Source: Agelas oroides (Eukaryota > Porifera > Demospongiae > Agelasida > Agelasidae). Taken from it: a DNA stretch of 64,000 nt. The notes under the pieces are model-generated. The model was given only the letters and a program-made list of their open reading frames with translations. It was not told the origin of the DNA and did no database searches. The translations under genes were made by a program, and so were the position numbers. Numbering within the stretch: position 1 is the first letter of the stretch; every line of letters begins with the position of its first letter. This document shows positions 11,774 to 54,686 of the stretch, one piece after another. The stretch lies in NCBI GenBank assembly GCA_949130485.1, contig OX422190.1, positions 7,222,167-7,286,166 on the forward strand, written 5' to 3'.

Positions 11774-14406
11774 TCATGACTTATGGAAAACTGGAGAACC
11801 TTTAGAAGAGACATTCTACTGATACTATGTGTATGAATTAATGGTTTAGGTCACCTTGTCTCATAAAAGATACATGGAAGAACCTTAGAAGGCATAATTT
11901 GAGCCACCTTTTGATTTTGTTTTCCTCAAGTCTAAGTTACATGTAAATTTTCCTTGCTGTACATGTTGATTAAAACTTAATTTTAAGCACTACTAACAAG
12001 AGTTTGCTACTAATGATCAAGAAATTGATGCCAATGATGTGTGATAGTTTATCACCACTAAGACAGTACAGGTGCAGAGAGAGTGTTATTGCCCTTGGAA
12101 TGCCGGGGCCTGACAGAAATAGGGTTTTAAATTGTTAACTTGAATTACTGGTTTTGGATTTGACTTATGAGCTGAGTAGTGGAATGATGTAGAGCTTGGA
12201 ACTTTGTGCTGTCTGAGTGTTTATGCACCCCTTGGCCAAGGCATCTTTGCACATGCAGCATAGATTAACTGCATGTGCACTAGGCCTATGGCTCAGCTTC
12301 ATGCAAAGTTCAGAACACCAACTTTACTTCACATGCTGCTTGTTGCAAATATGTGCAATAAATACCAGGCCAATTTCTCAAACTGGCCAGAGAATGATGC
12401 TGTGGTTGCACACATTATATACACAGAACAATATTTTCCACATCTGAGATTCAAGTGTTTGCAAGCATGTAAACAGCATAGCTGGATCCCTCATGCAGTA
12501 ACAGGCCTAACTCCCTGTAGCATTTTGCAAGGGAAAATCTGTAAATTGTTTGGACTGGTGATGCATGCTTGTCATTGCTGTACATGTAATGTTAAGTGTT
12601 AGTTATGTATTTCAGCATGCCGGCATGCAGTTCCAGCCTAAATGGAAGCTGCAGGCACCTTGAGACACCATAGGCCCCTCAAGAACTACCGCAACCAAAG
12701 CAGGCACCAGAGGTATTCATACCACACCATGAACATAGTACATTAATAAACTTATAAACACACTTCGAAATACCAACAGCACAACAAAAATCGTATTATA
12801 GTTTACAAGATTTTGCACACCCAAATTTTGAAATGAAGCAAGCACAACATTACAAATTGTAACAATCTGTGCACCCACATATCACAAAGCATGGTTGGAA
12901 AATGGCACAAGATATAGGGATGATGCAAAAGTGTCATTCCTGTCTCACTTGATTGCATGCTTGGAAAACACTTTTTCACTTTTTCTAACGCACGAGCAGG
13001 CAGTAAATCCACATGCGTGAGGAATAGGACAGAAGCCCTATAAGTCATTTTCTACAGCATCTAGCAATATACGTACCAGGTGCTGAAAAAGGAGAGTGTG
13101 GTTCCAGTTGGTGTTGTAAAGAGGGGTAAGACGTACGTTTACTAGCACTGACAGCACCTGGAGCTTGTGCTACTCCCAGTGGTTATGTTGCATCTGTCCA
13201 TCATATCCTATCACTTGCCACTACCACCGGTAAGTGCATTATTCCAACACACCTTACGTTTTTGCTCAGAGTGAAAATAAAATTTACGGGGAAAATTCCT
13301 GGGATTTATTTCTCGCTCTCAGGAAAAAAAAATCGTTTTTCATGAGTGCCTCCAGTCATGCATATCGCTAGCATTTGAGAGAGGAAGCAGTTAGTAGAAT
13401 GTGAGTGTCTTTCTATAGTACCCATCAGGACATAGAATGTGCTCTAGGATGCCATGCCAAAATGTTTCATTTGTCTTGAATATAATAGCTCCATTTGGTA
13501 TTGTTTCAAATCTTGTGACCAGAATTGTGTGTCTCCATTCCATTCTTCCTTCTATTCCCCATTGAGATACAGGATTACGTTGAGAGTGTGTTGCTTGTTG
13601 GGGAATCGAGGATGTCTTTTATAATCAAGGTGAATGGCTAGTCTTCCATTCCTAGGATGACAATGCAAACCTGATCCATGCAGGATCCATTGCTCAAGGC
13701 ATGTCAAAGAGCGGACCTAGTCTACTAGCTAGTAACTGCTTCACTGCCTAATTCAGAGAAGATCTTTTGTGTATCTGGTCCCACACACAAAAAAGACAAT
13801 CATATGCATACTCAACCTGGCATTCATGTGTCCACCATTCTTTGAAAACTCTTGGCAGGCACCATCCATCCTGACTGAGGAAATTGTCAAAGAGGATAAA
13901 TTGTGTACACTCACTTTGAGAAAGCCCAGAAGAGACAATCAACCAATTACGGAGTTGAGAGGTGTCCGCTTCTCAGATGTTCGAAATGTATTAGTTTTAT
14001 GGCAAAATCAATCAGGGTCAAGTGATCTGTCCGTCCGCTTTTCGGAGGGTCCGCTATTAGAGGTTTTACTGTTGGCAGCCAAAATTTGTCCAGGGGACCA
14101 CTTTGCGATAGGACTGATTTTGGCATGACAGTAGTGACGTGACCAGACTTTTCTGTACTGCAAATGACAAAAGTCTGAATTGCATGGGTCCTGGGAATGT
14201 GGTTAATTAATCAACTTCTGAAGGTGAATTATTCTAGACAGACCGGGAATTAGGTTAATAGGATTGCTTAGGGTGGATTGCATGTGCAAAGGTACTACTG
14301 TACGAATGAGGTTTGGATATATACACGTTGAGAGAAAGGGGTGGAGCACGCACATGCGCGCGCTTATGCAATATTAAGTCCCTTGAGACTTTCATTTGTC
14401 TTCAAG
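11774..14406. other. 3' UTR of the exchanger and intergenic DNA
   Basis: AATAAA occurs at 12357-12362 and 12745-12750, 0.6-1.0 kb after the exchanger stop; either could end the transcript. No gene is recognised further on. 14040-14073 (GGAGGGTCCGC then AGAGGTTTTACTG) looks like a solo right end of a pogo-type element. A TATA-like GGATATATACAC lies at about 14308, roughly 100 bp before the NLR start codon. Confidence 0.5.
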
Positions 14407-44288
<29,882 letters not shown>

Positions 44289-46474
44289 GTAAGTAACTAC
44301 TAAATACAGTGCTCTAAAGCAGGACAGCAAACTTTTCTACATGAAGTGTATGTAAAAAAATGCTTAGCAAATGCATATATGGTCCCAGGACAGTCCAAAA
44401 TTGGATGCAATACTCTGTGAGCCATGTAGCTACTATAGTACTAAAGCTCTCAAAATGTCCTCAGAAGCAATCTCAGAGCATCTAATTTCCTGGGGGAGCA
44501 TGCCTCCAGACCCCCCTAGTCTTGCATGCATACATACATACACATCAGACACTCATGTAACCCCCCTTCTGATAATCTTGGCTACGGACTTGTTCTGGCT
44601 CAGCATAAAACAAGCCCAACCCTTTCTTGAATGATCTTTATTGCAAAGGGCACACTCTACTTTTGAAAGCACTCACCTATTTATGCTGTAGTAAAAGAAG
44701 CATTGAAGAAGCAGTATCATAAAATATGGAACTATGATGAATGAGGGCAGACTGTTCGATCTGATTATAAAAGTTCCGTACTCCTTGAGCGTTATGTTAC
44801 CACATGCTACGATTATACAATGATAGTAGATCTTGGACTTTCATAGTTTTCTTCAGGAGTTGCCTGAGTTGACAAAATACACTCACAATCATGTGAGACC
44901 TACTTTCACACCACATCTCTGGACTCCTCAATAACAGAGTATCAAACACTTTTTCTGAATGTGGCCAGGACTCTTGGCAGCCTTAATCCTAATGTTGAGT
45001 AAATGTCACATGATGCTGTGGAACTTAGGGCAAGCATAACAAGTGTTGAGTATATATCTCATTTTATATGCACTTTGTGAACAGATTTGTTATGATTGTC
45101 AGGCACTGCAGGTAAAGGCTCAAAATCAAAGTTTTGCTTTCTTGCTTTGGTGAACTTTGGCTACGTTATACAAATATCATAACCAAATAGCTAAATCTGT
45201 TTGCTGTGACCCAGTTCTATGGGCTTATTGACACTTTACAAGTGTGGATTTGTTATGACATAGAGCAGAGATTCACTCCATTCATATAAACCACCCTTTT
45301 CCTGATCTGACAAAAACATTCTGAATGCCAATGCTCTGCATGCTCATGTAGTCATTCTTGATGTAAGGGTTTGGGCACGATGATAAAAGTAACCCGCCCC
45401 CCTTGACACCATTATGTTAACTAGAAATTTGTTGTGTCTCAGCTCTAGGCGTCTGTGTTTCTGCATTTCGTTAAGCATGAGATATTCCACCAATTGTCAC
45501 TAATGTGATCTCAGCCTGCACAGTTTGTTGGCTACTCATGTTATAAAAGGAAATTTGGGATGAAAAACAACTGCCACTGCAAACTAAATTCTTTCAATGT
45601 GCCATGTTGACAAAGCACTGAAGTCAAAACAACTCATGAAGTCTTTTAGATCATGTTTCCTCTTTCTTAATCACTTCACTTATAGCTGCTGGCATATAGC
45701 ATGCATGGACAAATGAGACACATACGTACCTAAAGACTGCTCATGTAGAAAATATATATCACCAGTCTATCTTCCCAATGGGCATGGTAGCAAAGTAGCT
45801 ATGGTGGACCACTTTAGAGATAATGAAGACCATGATCAGATCTGTCACTTGTATTGTGTAGACAGCAAGACACTGATTATTGAATGTTTACATTCTGCAC
45901 TTTAGACTTGGATTTCTGTGTGACATTTCAGTGAGCACCAAGCAACTGCTTAGAGGCATTAATCAAATTAATGTTAGTTTCATGTAGTTTGCTATTGTCT
46001 AGTTTCTCAAGGATTGAAGAATATATACCAGTAGTTGTTGTATGGTCTCACATTGTATGATGTTATGTAACTATATATGCTACCAGTTTCTTCTGTGTCC
46101 TGCATGCATGGGGAAGGAGTGGCAGGATTTATATAATACAGAATGATGAACCAAAACCACAAAATGACCCATTCAAGAATGGGGCTTGGTATGGTTTACA
46201 CCAATAAAGGTAGCAGGCCATTTAGGCCTGTATATACATGTTGATTTCACCCTTAAGCCAGTAGATGTACATATATTATTTGTCCATATTGGACAAAACT
46301 ACTCTGCAGGTGCAATTTGCCGTGCAATTTGCCTTGCAATTGGTACAAACTACATGCACACAGGTAGTACATTGCAGGTACATGATCTTTCACCACAAAA
46401 TAATGGAAAGTTGGTGAGCTTTGCAGAACAGAAATTCACACATACAGGAGAAAAATACCACAAAGATTCATTAA
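44289..46474. other. Tail-to-tail interval between NLR and sulfotransferase genes
   Basis: No LRR exon is seen after 44288. A terminal exon of the NLR should be here; 46126-46207 (ending ...GAWYGLHQ-stop, AATAAA at 46203) is phase-compatible but preceded by a purine-rich tract. The rest is unremarkable AT-rich DNA. No AATAAA was found on the minus strand just after 46475. Confidence 0.4.
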
Positions 46475-49400
46475 TCATGTAAGAGAGGACAGCCATTGAG
46501 GGGGTGTTCTGGAGAGTTCCCCAAGTGAGTGCAACAACTTTCTATTGTGGGGTATATAGTAGCTTCTGAGGAAATGTCTGTCAGACTTTGACATGGCAGG
46601 ATAGTGTCTTCCTTTGCTAGGTCCGAGACAGCGTGGTCTGCCACCTCTGGATGCACAGTAGAACCCCTTCCTTTTGTCATACCTTGGTGGGTGGAAAAAT
46701 TGGGACCATCTGACAACACCTCATCTATAAAGGAATATAGCCTTGTACTACGGTGAGGCATATAACTCTGCCTGGAATCAAGTCTAGGAAGGGACTTTAC
46801 AGTCTGAGGGTAGAGGCTATTTTGTTCATGATAATATGAGTGTGGAGCCTATTTGAGGGCAGCAATAATTCAAGAATGCCGAGTAAATACAGTATTTAAA
46901 ACTTTGAATGTTCACAGTTGTCGGAACTATGGTACATGCATACATGTATACAGTACCCAGTGTGCACACATCCAGTCACAAAGTTGTTTCCCAACCCAAT
47001 GACATATATGACATTCAACACACACTGCACTAACTGGAGCAGCTTCAAGTAGTTGACTTGAGGTATTTTGAGGAACTTCTGGACACTGTCCATCACTTGG
47101 GCAGGTCGCTCCACCAGCTCATCACCATCAATGAACAGCAACTGTCAGCAGTGCATGTGAGAGAAGAGATCACTGCTATCACTACTAGCAACTAGCTCCC
47201 TTACATGAGAGTTCAGAATTCTTTCACAATTCAGCTCAGTTAAGAGTTGGTTTGCCACTCGTAAACATAGATATTACAAGTACTTCCAGAAGTGCCCAGA
47301 AATTATAGCCTCGTTCCCAGGCTCTCCACTCGCCCCGATGAAAAATAATTTTTATTCTTTGTCGAGGCGAGGGTTGAACCTGGGAACGAGGTTACGGAAA
47401 CTATCAAAATATATGCCTAATGAAGACAGACTACGACACAAGAGGGAACAAGAGAGGGCAATGTCAAGACTCACATACTGGCATTTCTTGTCTGTTGGTC
47501 TCTGTTGTCCCCCCTGACTGCTCTCTGAATAATACTTGAGACACACTGGAAGTACTGTAGCTAGTCCGCACTCCCACAACATACAAATTATATTCCCTGC
47601 CACCATACCTGTTTGGGTTGGAAGTGTTCTAGCCACCTGGTGATGTGTCGGTGGTACTCTCCTGGGAGGAGACACTGCGACCTTAGGGACAACACCCTCC
47701 CGTCTGTGGTGGAGGTGGGGCTGGACCGAATGATCTCTGAGAAGGAGTGGCGGGTGGCAGTGGGGTTGTGGTGGGCAATCATGTGCTGGGATTAAAATCA
47801 AAATGGCTGAGTGTTACAAACAACCTTCATGTAACACAAACATGCACATACACACACATACACCCTTACACACACAGAGACAAACATGCACACAGATACA
47901 CATGCACGTTACACACACGTAAATAAATGCAAGTATACATACACACACCTGGTACCAGGAGTATGCTCTCTTGATAGGATCATGTAAAATGATTATCAGT
48001 TTAGCCTCTGGAAGTAGAGTATGAGCCCTGTGTAGGGAGGCAGGGAGGGAGGGAGAGAGGGAGGGAGGGGAGGGAGGGAGGGAGGGAGGGAGGGAGGGAG
48101 GGAGGGAGGGAGGGAGGGAGGGAGGCAGGGAGGGAGGCAGGGAGGGAGGGAGGGAGGGAGGGAGGGAGGGAGGGAGGGAGGGAGGGAGGGAGGGAGGGAG
48201 GGAGGGAGGGAGGGAGGGAGGGAGAAAAAAGGGAGGAAAGGGAAGGGAGATATCTTGGGATGTGCAGCAGATTAGCATGTCAACATTTCCTCAGCTATGT
48301 GTGTGTGGTGTGTGCTTGGGGGAAGGGGTTACCTAAGAGGTGCACGTGGGTGTGTGAGGTAGGTGGCACTCTTCTCAAACAGTTTTTGGGATGGAGACTT
48401 TGGGTACGGGAACTGGTCCATGTACCTGGAATGGGAATGGAAATTGGAAATTTTAGGAGACCAATCTTGTTTTGTAGATGGGACAAGTACTAACAGGAGA
48501 GCATAAACCATACAAAAACACATCCAATATGCATGTATCACCTCAGGATTGCTGTGTGATGTGTATGAAATATCAAAAATCAGCTAATGCAGTGAGAAAG
48601 AAACTAGTTTACAAAGGCTGCATTGCATTCACCCTTAAGCTTCTCTGTAGTTAAAGATCTCCGTGTATAGAATGTTAACTTGTGACATCATCTGTGCCAC
48701 GGATCACGTGGTAAGAAACCCCAGGACTTTTCCTCTATTCTTGCATACTGGAAGAAATCAAAAACTGGAGGTGGGAAAGGCCTGGAACGTTCTGAACACA
48801 CACAGTTCCCATCTCCCTTATATGTACACACATGCAGTCACACTCACAGCCTCCCACACTCACAGCCTCCCATACTCACAGCCTCCCATACTCATAGCCT
48901 TCCACACTCATAGCCTCCCACACTCACAGCCTCCCACACTCACAGCCTCCCTGCTCACAGCCTCCCACACTCATAGCCTCCCACACTCACAGCCTCCCTG
49001 CTCATAGCCTCCCATGCTCACAGCCTCCCACTCTCACAGCCTCCCACACTCAAAGCCTCCCACACTCACAGCCTCCCATGCTCAGCCTCCCACACTCACA
49101 GCCTCCCTGCTCATAGCCTCCCATGCTCACAGCCTCCCACTCTCACAGCCTCCCACACTCAAAGCCTCCCACACTCACAGCCTCCCATGCTCACAGCCTC
49201 CCATGCTCACAGCCTCCCATGCTCACAGCCTCCCACTCTCACAGTCTCACACTCACAGCCTCCCACACTCAGCCTCCCACACTCACAGCCTCCCACACTC
49301 AGCCTCCCACACTCACAGCCTCCCACACTCACCAGTCAATCCCATACTGATAGATGGTATCATTGCTAAAGAACTGGATCTCCTCAAAATGGTCTCGAGT

Positions 49401-50336
49401 GTTCCTATTGGACACCATATCACTATGGAGATTGAGGAATGTGTAGAGGGCAGTGGTGCCAGACTTCTGAGGACCGAGAATGAGGAGAGATGGGAGCCGG
49501 GAGCAGTTGTGACCCTGTGGCCAGATGTCCATATGTCGACTGTCTTTGCAGGGGGACTGTGTGTGTATGCATGCATTGTTTGAGTGGATGAACATACCAT
49601 ATAGTAGGACAACTTCACAAGAGAAATTTTCCTCCAATTCTGGTAATAATATTGCAAGAAAAAATGTACCAACCTTGCCCACCAACTTATGGTGCAATGT
49701 ATCACAGGATTTTGCTGATTCTTAAATTCATCATCAAGAGGATTTAGCTACATATTGGTATTTACCTAGAGTCTACAGCTTACATGTAGGTGGAGATAAA
49801 AGTTTACCTGTTACATGTACATGTATGTTCGTAAGAAAATAGATGCACATACACACAATTATTTTCATTGGTTAAATATTTTGCTAAAATGACTGGTGAA
49901 ATTGGTAACAATTTCCTGCCATGCAGTGTAAGTATGTGCATGTGTGGGTACGTGGGCGCTGTGTTGGGTGTACAAATAGGATAGGAAGGGAAGAAGAGGA
50001 GCAAGATCATTCTTTTGTTGAACACTGTGACTGGGTGGGTTGCTTATGTAGATAGAGAACTGACTTTCCAGATTACAAAATACAATGAGTAATCCTACAC
50101 ATCAGCTCAGTGAGCTCACGTACGGTCCAGACTGGCATTTTGTCTTCAGGAAATATCTCAAAGTATTTTTTGCCAAGGGTCAAAGGTCGCTCGGCTATCA
50201 GCTCCAGTTGCGTCCATCTCCTCACAAATGAGAACAAGGCATTAAATAGATACAGAGCAAGTCGGTCATGGGCAAAGTTTGAAATATGGGTCATGAAAAT
50301 AGATACCTAGTGTGTGTGTGTGTGTGTGTGTGTGCA

Positions 50337-50367
<31 letters not shown>

Positions 50368-50445
50368 ATGTTGTGTGTGTGTGTGCGTGCATGTGTGTGT
50401 GCGTGTGTGTGCGTGTGTGTGTGTGTGCGTGTGTGTGTGTGTGTG

Positions 50446-50479
<34 letters not shown>

Positions 50480-52125
50480 ATGTGTGTGTTGTGTGTGTGT
50501 TGTGTGTGTGCATGTGTGTGTGTGTTGTGTGTGTGTTGTGTGTGTGTTGTGTGTGTGTGTGTGTTGTGTGTGTGTTTGTGTGTACATATAGATGTGTGAA
50601 AGCATAATAATGTATATACACATGCAGGTATGACATCTACATCAAGACTGCTAATGCATTCTTGGATAAGTAATGCGACTACATACACTACAAGCTGATC
50701 CCTAACTCACGGGGTTGTTAAGCAATGTGTTGAACACCTCTCCTCCCTCTGCAAAGGAGAGCAAGTCCCCCTTCCCTCCACGAAAGTGGTCAAACAGAAA
50801 GGTGTGAGTAAACAACCGGCACATCCGTCTGGGAACAACCTAGGAGATTGTATCATGTTAGTCATGTCATAGTAGTATGTATGTGTGTCCTATCTGTGTC
50901 TGTATGAAACTAGTTTTGTCACTAGAACAAATTTTTTGCACCCACCCTGCAGCCTTGTCGAAAAATTTGGTCTGAGGATCAGACAAAAGTGTAAAACTGC
51001 ATACAGCTGTTTTGTCTTATGTACATGAACTGCAAGGGACCTTGTCAGCGCAGTGGAGGCTAGTTACAAGACATGAACAATAATAGTCATACGCTACTCC
51101 ATCTCTACTCCTATCATCAATTCCCTTCTACCTCTCCCTCCCAACTCTTCCCACTCCACCCTCCCTCCTGTCCCTCCCTTCCTCTTCCTTCCCCTCACTC
51201 TCAACTTCTCTGCCCACCTCCCACTCCACGCTCCCACAAGTCCCCTCCCCTCCCTCCCAGTCCTCACTCCTCCACCTCTGCACCAACCTCCTACTCCACC
51301 CTTCTTCAAATCTGTCCCCTTCACTCCCCCCCAGCCCTCACTCTCCCACCTCTCCACCCACCATTACACCTCGATGTATGAACCCTCGTCTCATGCGTTC
51401 TGGCTTCAGGTGGGGGTACTCCTCGGTGGTTGTCATGGTAACATTCCACATGGTGCTCCAGGCATGGTAGAGGTGTGGGATGACAGGGTAGGTGCCGGAG
51501 TGATGGGGGGAGACCGTGTAGTGGTTGGTGAAGGCAGGGAGGGAGTGAGCCTGGTGAGGAGGTGGAGGGTGAGGGAAATGATGAATGTGTGTATGGAGTA
51601 GTGAATGAGCATTACGCCAGTAATAACTGCGTGCATGCACAAGTGGCTTGATTACGCAATAGTCACATGATAATGGAGTCAGAGCTGTTGACGTGAGTAC
51701 CTTACCATGGCTGTCATCGAGCAAAAACATTTGGAGCGACCAGTAGCAACTTTAAGACTATACTTATAGAAGCTTAAAATCCTCTGGCATGTACTGTGTT
51801 TATTCATCGGGCATTTCATGGGGCATTACAACAAGAAGTTCAAGTGAATAATAGCGGAGCTATGAGAGAATTTTGGATAGAATGACAAAAACTCTGAGTA
51901 CTAGCCACTAGCCTATACATGTGGATCTGCAGAAATGTAGTGGTGTGTGCAGGATTAGTGTAGGGTGACATTTCACAATACATGAACCTACACACACACA
52001 CACACCTGCATGTATACATGATATACACACACGCATGCATGTGCACACACGCACACACATACACACACACATGCACATGCACGAACACATGCACACACAC
52101 ACACACATGCACACACACACACACG

Positions 52126-52163
<38 letters not shown>

Positions 52164-54533
52164 AACACACACCTTAGCAAAAACCATATTCTCTCTGAGC
52201 GATATCTTCAGCTTGCCTTCATTGACAGTGTGGGGCTGGAGGTGATGGTAAGTGTGGTCAAACCACCAGAAGTGATCAGCATACTTTATTAGCTCCTTAT
52301 CCCCAGCAATCTCATCCACTGTGTGCGTGTGTGTGTGTGTGTGGTGTGTGTGTGTGCGTGTGCATGTGTGTGTTCAGTGGAAGGTGTCCAGGTATAGTGC
52401 ATTATTTGAGAACATCATTTTAAGGTAGCAAACTGCTCGTTCTTTATCCTACTTTTCCTGCCATTCTTCCACTTCCTCTTAACCCCCTCCTTCCGCTGCT
52501 GCTCCTCTAGTTTCCTAATCACCTCTTTTCCTCTCCCTCCTCTCCTCCTCTCCTCCTCTCCTCCTCTCCTACCAAAGCAATCTTTACCCTTGCAGTACTG
52601 GTGGTATACCTTCTAAAGAACTTCCCACAAGCCCACCAGTTAGCACTAGCCTCATTCCCAATCCTGTCTTTATTCCCACATTGCACAGAATCAAAGATCC
52701 CACTCCCTCCAGTACTGACTCCCGCAAAACCCACTTTCCCTGCCTCCAACAAAACTCACCTCCTCTTACAGTACAGACCCACCTGTTCCCTTGCAGTAGT
52801 ACTGTCCACAGAAACCAAGGTTGAAGGTGAAGTCAGGAATGTAGCCTCTGAACTGTTGCTGTGCTTCCACCAGAGCCTGGAAGGGAGGGGACGTGAGGGA
52901 GACAGACACCATACTATACATAGTACTATACATACACGCAATACATGTACAGGAAAAGTCAACATGAATGTGCCCAAGTAAACTAAGGTGCAAGGTTCAT
53001 GAAATATACAAGCTGCCTCATTAGGCCTATTAAAAGGTACATGATGTAGCTGAAGGAGTCACTTGCTGCTAAAGCGTGCCATGATAAGCTATGAAATCGG
53101 CAGTGTGCTGCTCACTGGGGCTTGCCATCAGATGATGAAGCAACTGCTTAGTACCAGAGTGCTGTGAAAATACTGTACATCCACCTATACTGTACATCCA
53201 CCTATACTGTACATCCACCTATACTGCACATCCACCTATACTGTACATACCATGTTTACAGTGCTACACAATGTAAGTGGGAGGTTGTTTTTACCTGTAC
53301 GTCACTGGGAGTCATTTTTCTTCCCTTGGGAGCCACAAAGATATCATCAATGTCCACCATCACCCAGCGCTGGCGTCCAAACCTCAGCACAGGGTAGTGA
53401 GATGACAGATCCCGAATCACATCCAACAGCAACAGCTTTATCAACCAGAAGGTGATAGGCCCTCCGATGAACACCTTTCTGACTCCGTCCACCTTGCCCT
53501 TGTCAGATATCACCATAGGAGAGGTGGCATACTTGGAGTCGTTGGTCTGGTATTTCATGCTGAGAAGGACCCCAAAGTTGGACTCTATGTGACTTTGCTC
53601 TTCATTTTTTTTCTTTTTACTACTACTCACAGTTGCATGAACTTGGTGGTCTCTGGTTACCCGGGTGTTTTCCACTACCATTTGTAAGTGTCTCCGAGAC
53701 CTGTGATGTTTATCATTGGTAACATTGTCTACATGCATATTAGCCATGTGACTGTGTGCATTAATCACATGACCTTGTTGACCAATCATGTGATCCCTGC
53801 CCTTCCGATGCACAAGTGGTTCAAACACTTGCCAGAGTGTGTTTGCAGGTAGTCTAGTGATCTTCTCACCAGATTTCACATAATGAAACTTGTGTGAAGA
53901 ATTGAGCTTCAAATACTCAACTGTTTCAGCGTAAACAATACGAGTTCTCAGATTGTTCAGAGTCAGTTGTCTGCCATTAGTAACCCCAGGCTGGTCTATA
54001 GCAAGCTGTGAGATGAAAATTAGTGAAACGTTGTACTGTCTACAGTAGCTGAGGTACAGCTGTCTTTCACTGTCCGTCCAATTGAAAAACATGGCCGCCA
54101 CATCGATGACAATAATCAGTGAAAATCTGGCAACTTCCTTCCCTCCTGATAGCATTGTAAGAGCTGGTTGGCTAGCAACAGAGTGGGAATACAATGAGAA
54201 GTCCACTCGCTGTGATTCTAAAAATGCCTTCATGTGTCCGGCCGTTCGCAGTGAGCCACTGGTGTAAACCAACAACACTTGTTTCGGCAAACTTTTCTCA
54301 GCTCGGTTTCTTATGACATGAGGCATTGACTTGTCCTTCTGTGCTGAAGTTTTCCCACTATCCGGATACTCACCCGTATACTCCCGTAAACTGGACCCAT
54401 GGAGATTGTAGTAGACAAACGCATAAACTGCGACCACAAACAGCACCAGAATGACCAACCTGCGCAGTACGGAGAGAGAAAACTTGGACCTGAAACGGTT
54501 CTTCAGGAAGACAACCAGGAGACGGTGCTGCAT
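46475..54533 (-). CDS. NDST: Heparan sulfate N-deacetylase/N-sulfotransferase (complete)
   Basis: Golgi type II membrane enzyme that removes acetyl from GlcNAc in heparan sulfate and sulfates the free amine using PAPS. Exons (transcription order): 54533-53295, 52876-52783, 52318-52173, 51550-51362, 50839-50711, 50306-50124, 49556-49333, 48425-48333, 48027-47949, 47785-47609, 47141-47026, 46682-46475. Every phase agrees; total 2877 nt, 958 residues against about 880 in vertebrates. Residues 1-42: short basic tail and one membrane anchor ([17 protein letters not shown]). Deacetylase-region landmarks: [54 protein letters not shown]. Sulfotransferase: PAPS loop [13 protein letters not shown] with the catalytic lysine, [26 protein letters not shown], and the C-terminal GFYC ... 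[11 protein letters not shown] motif. Extra length is a His/Lys-rich insert around residues 250-310. Exon 11 end (GTGTGT donor) is the least certain. Confidence 0.95.
47306..47394. mobile_element. 89-bp hairpin, TAGCCTCG family, in NDST intron
   Basis: Ends TAGCCTCGTTCCCAGGCTC and ACCTGGGAACGAGGTTA. Flanks CAGAAATTA and CGGAAACTA match at 7 of 9 positions, as expected for an older member. Confidence 0.75.
48030..48225. repeat. (GGGA)n repeat, ~195 bp
   Basis: GGGAGGGA tract with a few GGCA interruptions, immediately next to the NDST exon at 47949-48027 (minus strand). It forms a polypyrimidine stretch directly upstream of that exon's acceptor. Confidence 0.95.
48842..49333. repeat. 16-bp minisatellite abutting an NDST splice donor
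   Basis: About thirty copies of CCTCCCACACTCACAG with shorter variants. On the gene (minus) strand each unit reads GTGAGTGTGGGAGGCT, i.e. it begins like the authentic donor of the exon ending at 49333. Long frames across it are artefacts. Confidence 0.9.
50310..50583. repeat. (GT)n microsatellite, ~270 bp
   Basis: Ends 4 bp before the NDST exon 50306-50124; on the gene strand the CA tract forms the sequence in front of the acceptor CACACTAG. Confidence 0.95.
51990..52170. repeat. (CA)n microsatellite
   Basis: CA-rich tract with GCATGCA interruptions. On the gene strand it directly follows the donor GTGTGTG of the NDST exon ending at 52173. A shorter GT tract (52321-52370) precedes the acceptor of the same exon. 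Confidence 0.9.
53172..53250. repeat. 17-bp tandem repeat CTGTACATCCACCTATA
   Basis: About four and a half copies, one with a single change (CTGCACATCC), in the first NDST intron about 45 bp beyond the donor. Confidence 0.9.
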
Positions 54534-54686
54534 AGCCGTGTGCTAATGACAGTATTACGTACTGTGTACTAACACTGTTTGGACAGTTCTAAAGGGTTAA
54601 ACCAGAGTGGGTGGAGCTGCTAGCGCCGCAGCGCCGGCGCTGTTGCTGTCACGTCTACGTCTGGGATAGCGTCAAAAAATGATTGA
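54534..54686. promoter_or_regulatory. Shared divergent promoter region, NDST (minus) and kinase (plus)
   Basis: Only 153 bp separate the two start codons. GC-rich core (GCTAGCGCCGCAGCGCCGGC near 54620-54640), no obvious TATA box on either strand. Such spacing implies shared regulatory elements, provided neither gene has an upstream non-coding exon. Confidence 0.6.

Noticed and set aside
14341..14406. Upstream extension of the 2A leader frame
   Set aside because: The extension starts at GTG, not ATG; the ATG at 14407 has good context and is preferred.
46186..46482. 98-residue plus-strand frame
   Set aside because: No recognisable motif, and it overlaps the last NDST exon on the opposite strand.
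46471..46761. 96-residue frame on the minus strand
   Set aside because: It is out of frame over the last NDST exon; the correct frame (46682-46475) gives the conserved GFYC ... KGRHYP ending.
48663..49583. Long frames rich in [15 protein letters not shown] repeats
   Set aside because: They are translations of the 16-bp minisatellite in an NDST intron, on the strand opposite the gene.
50286..50688. Cys/Val and His/Thr frames of about 100 residues
   Set aside because: Translations of (GT)n/(CA)n; the same applies to frames at 9347-9698, 27849-28211 and 51840-52292.
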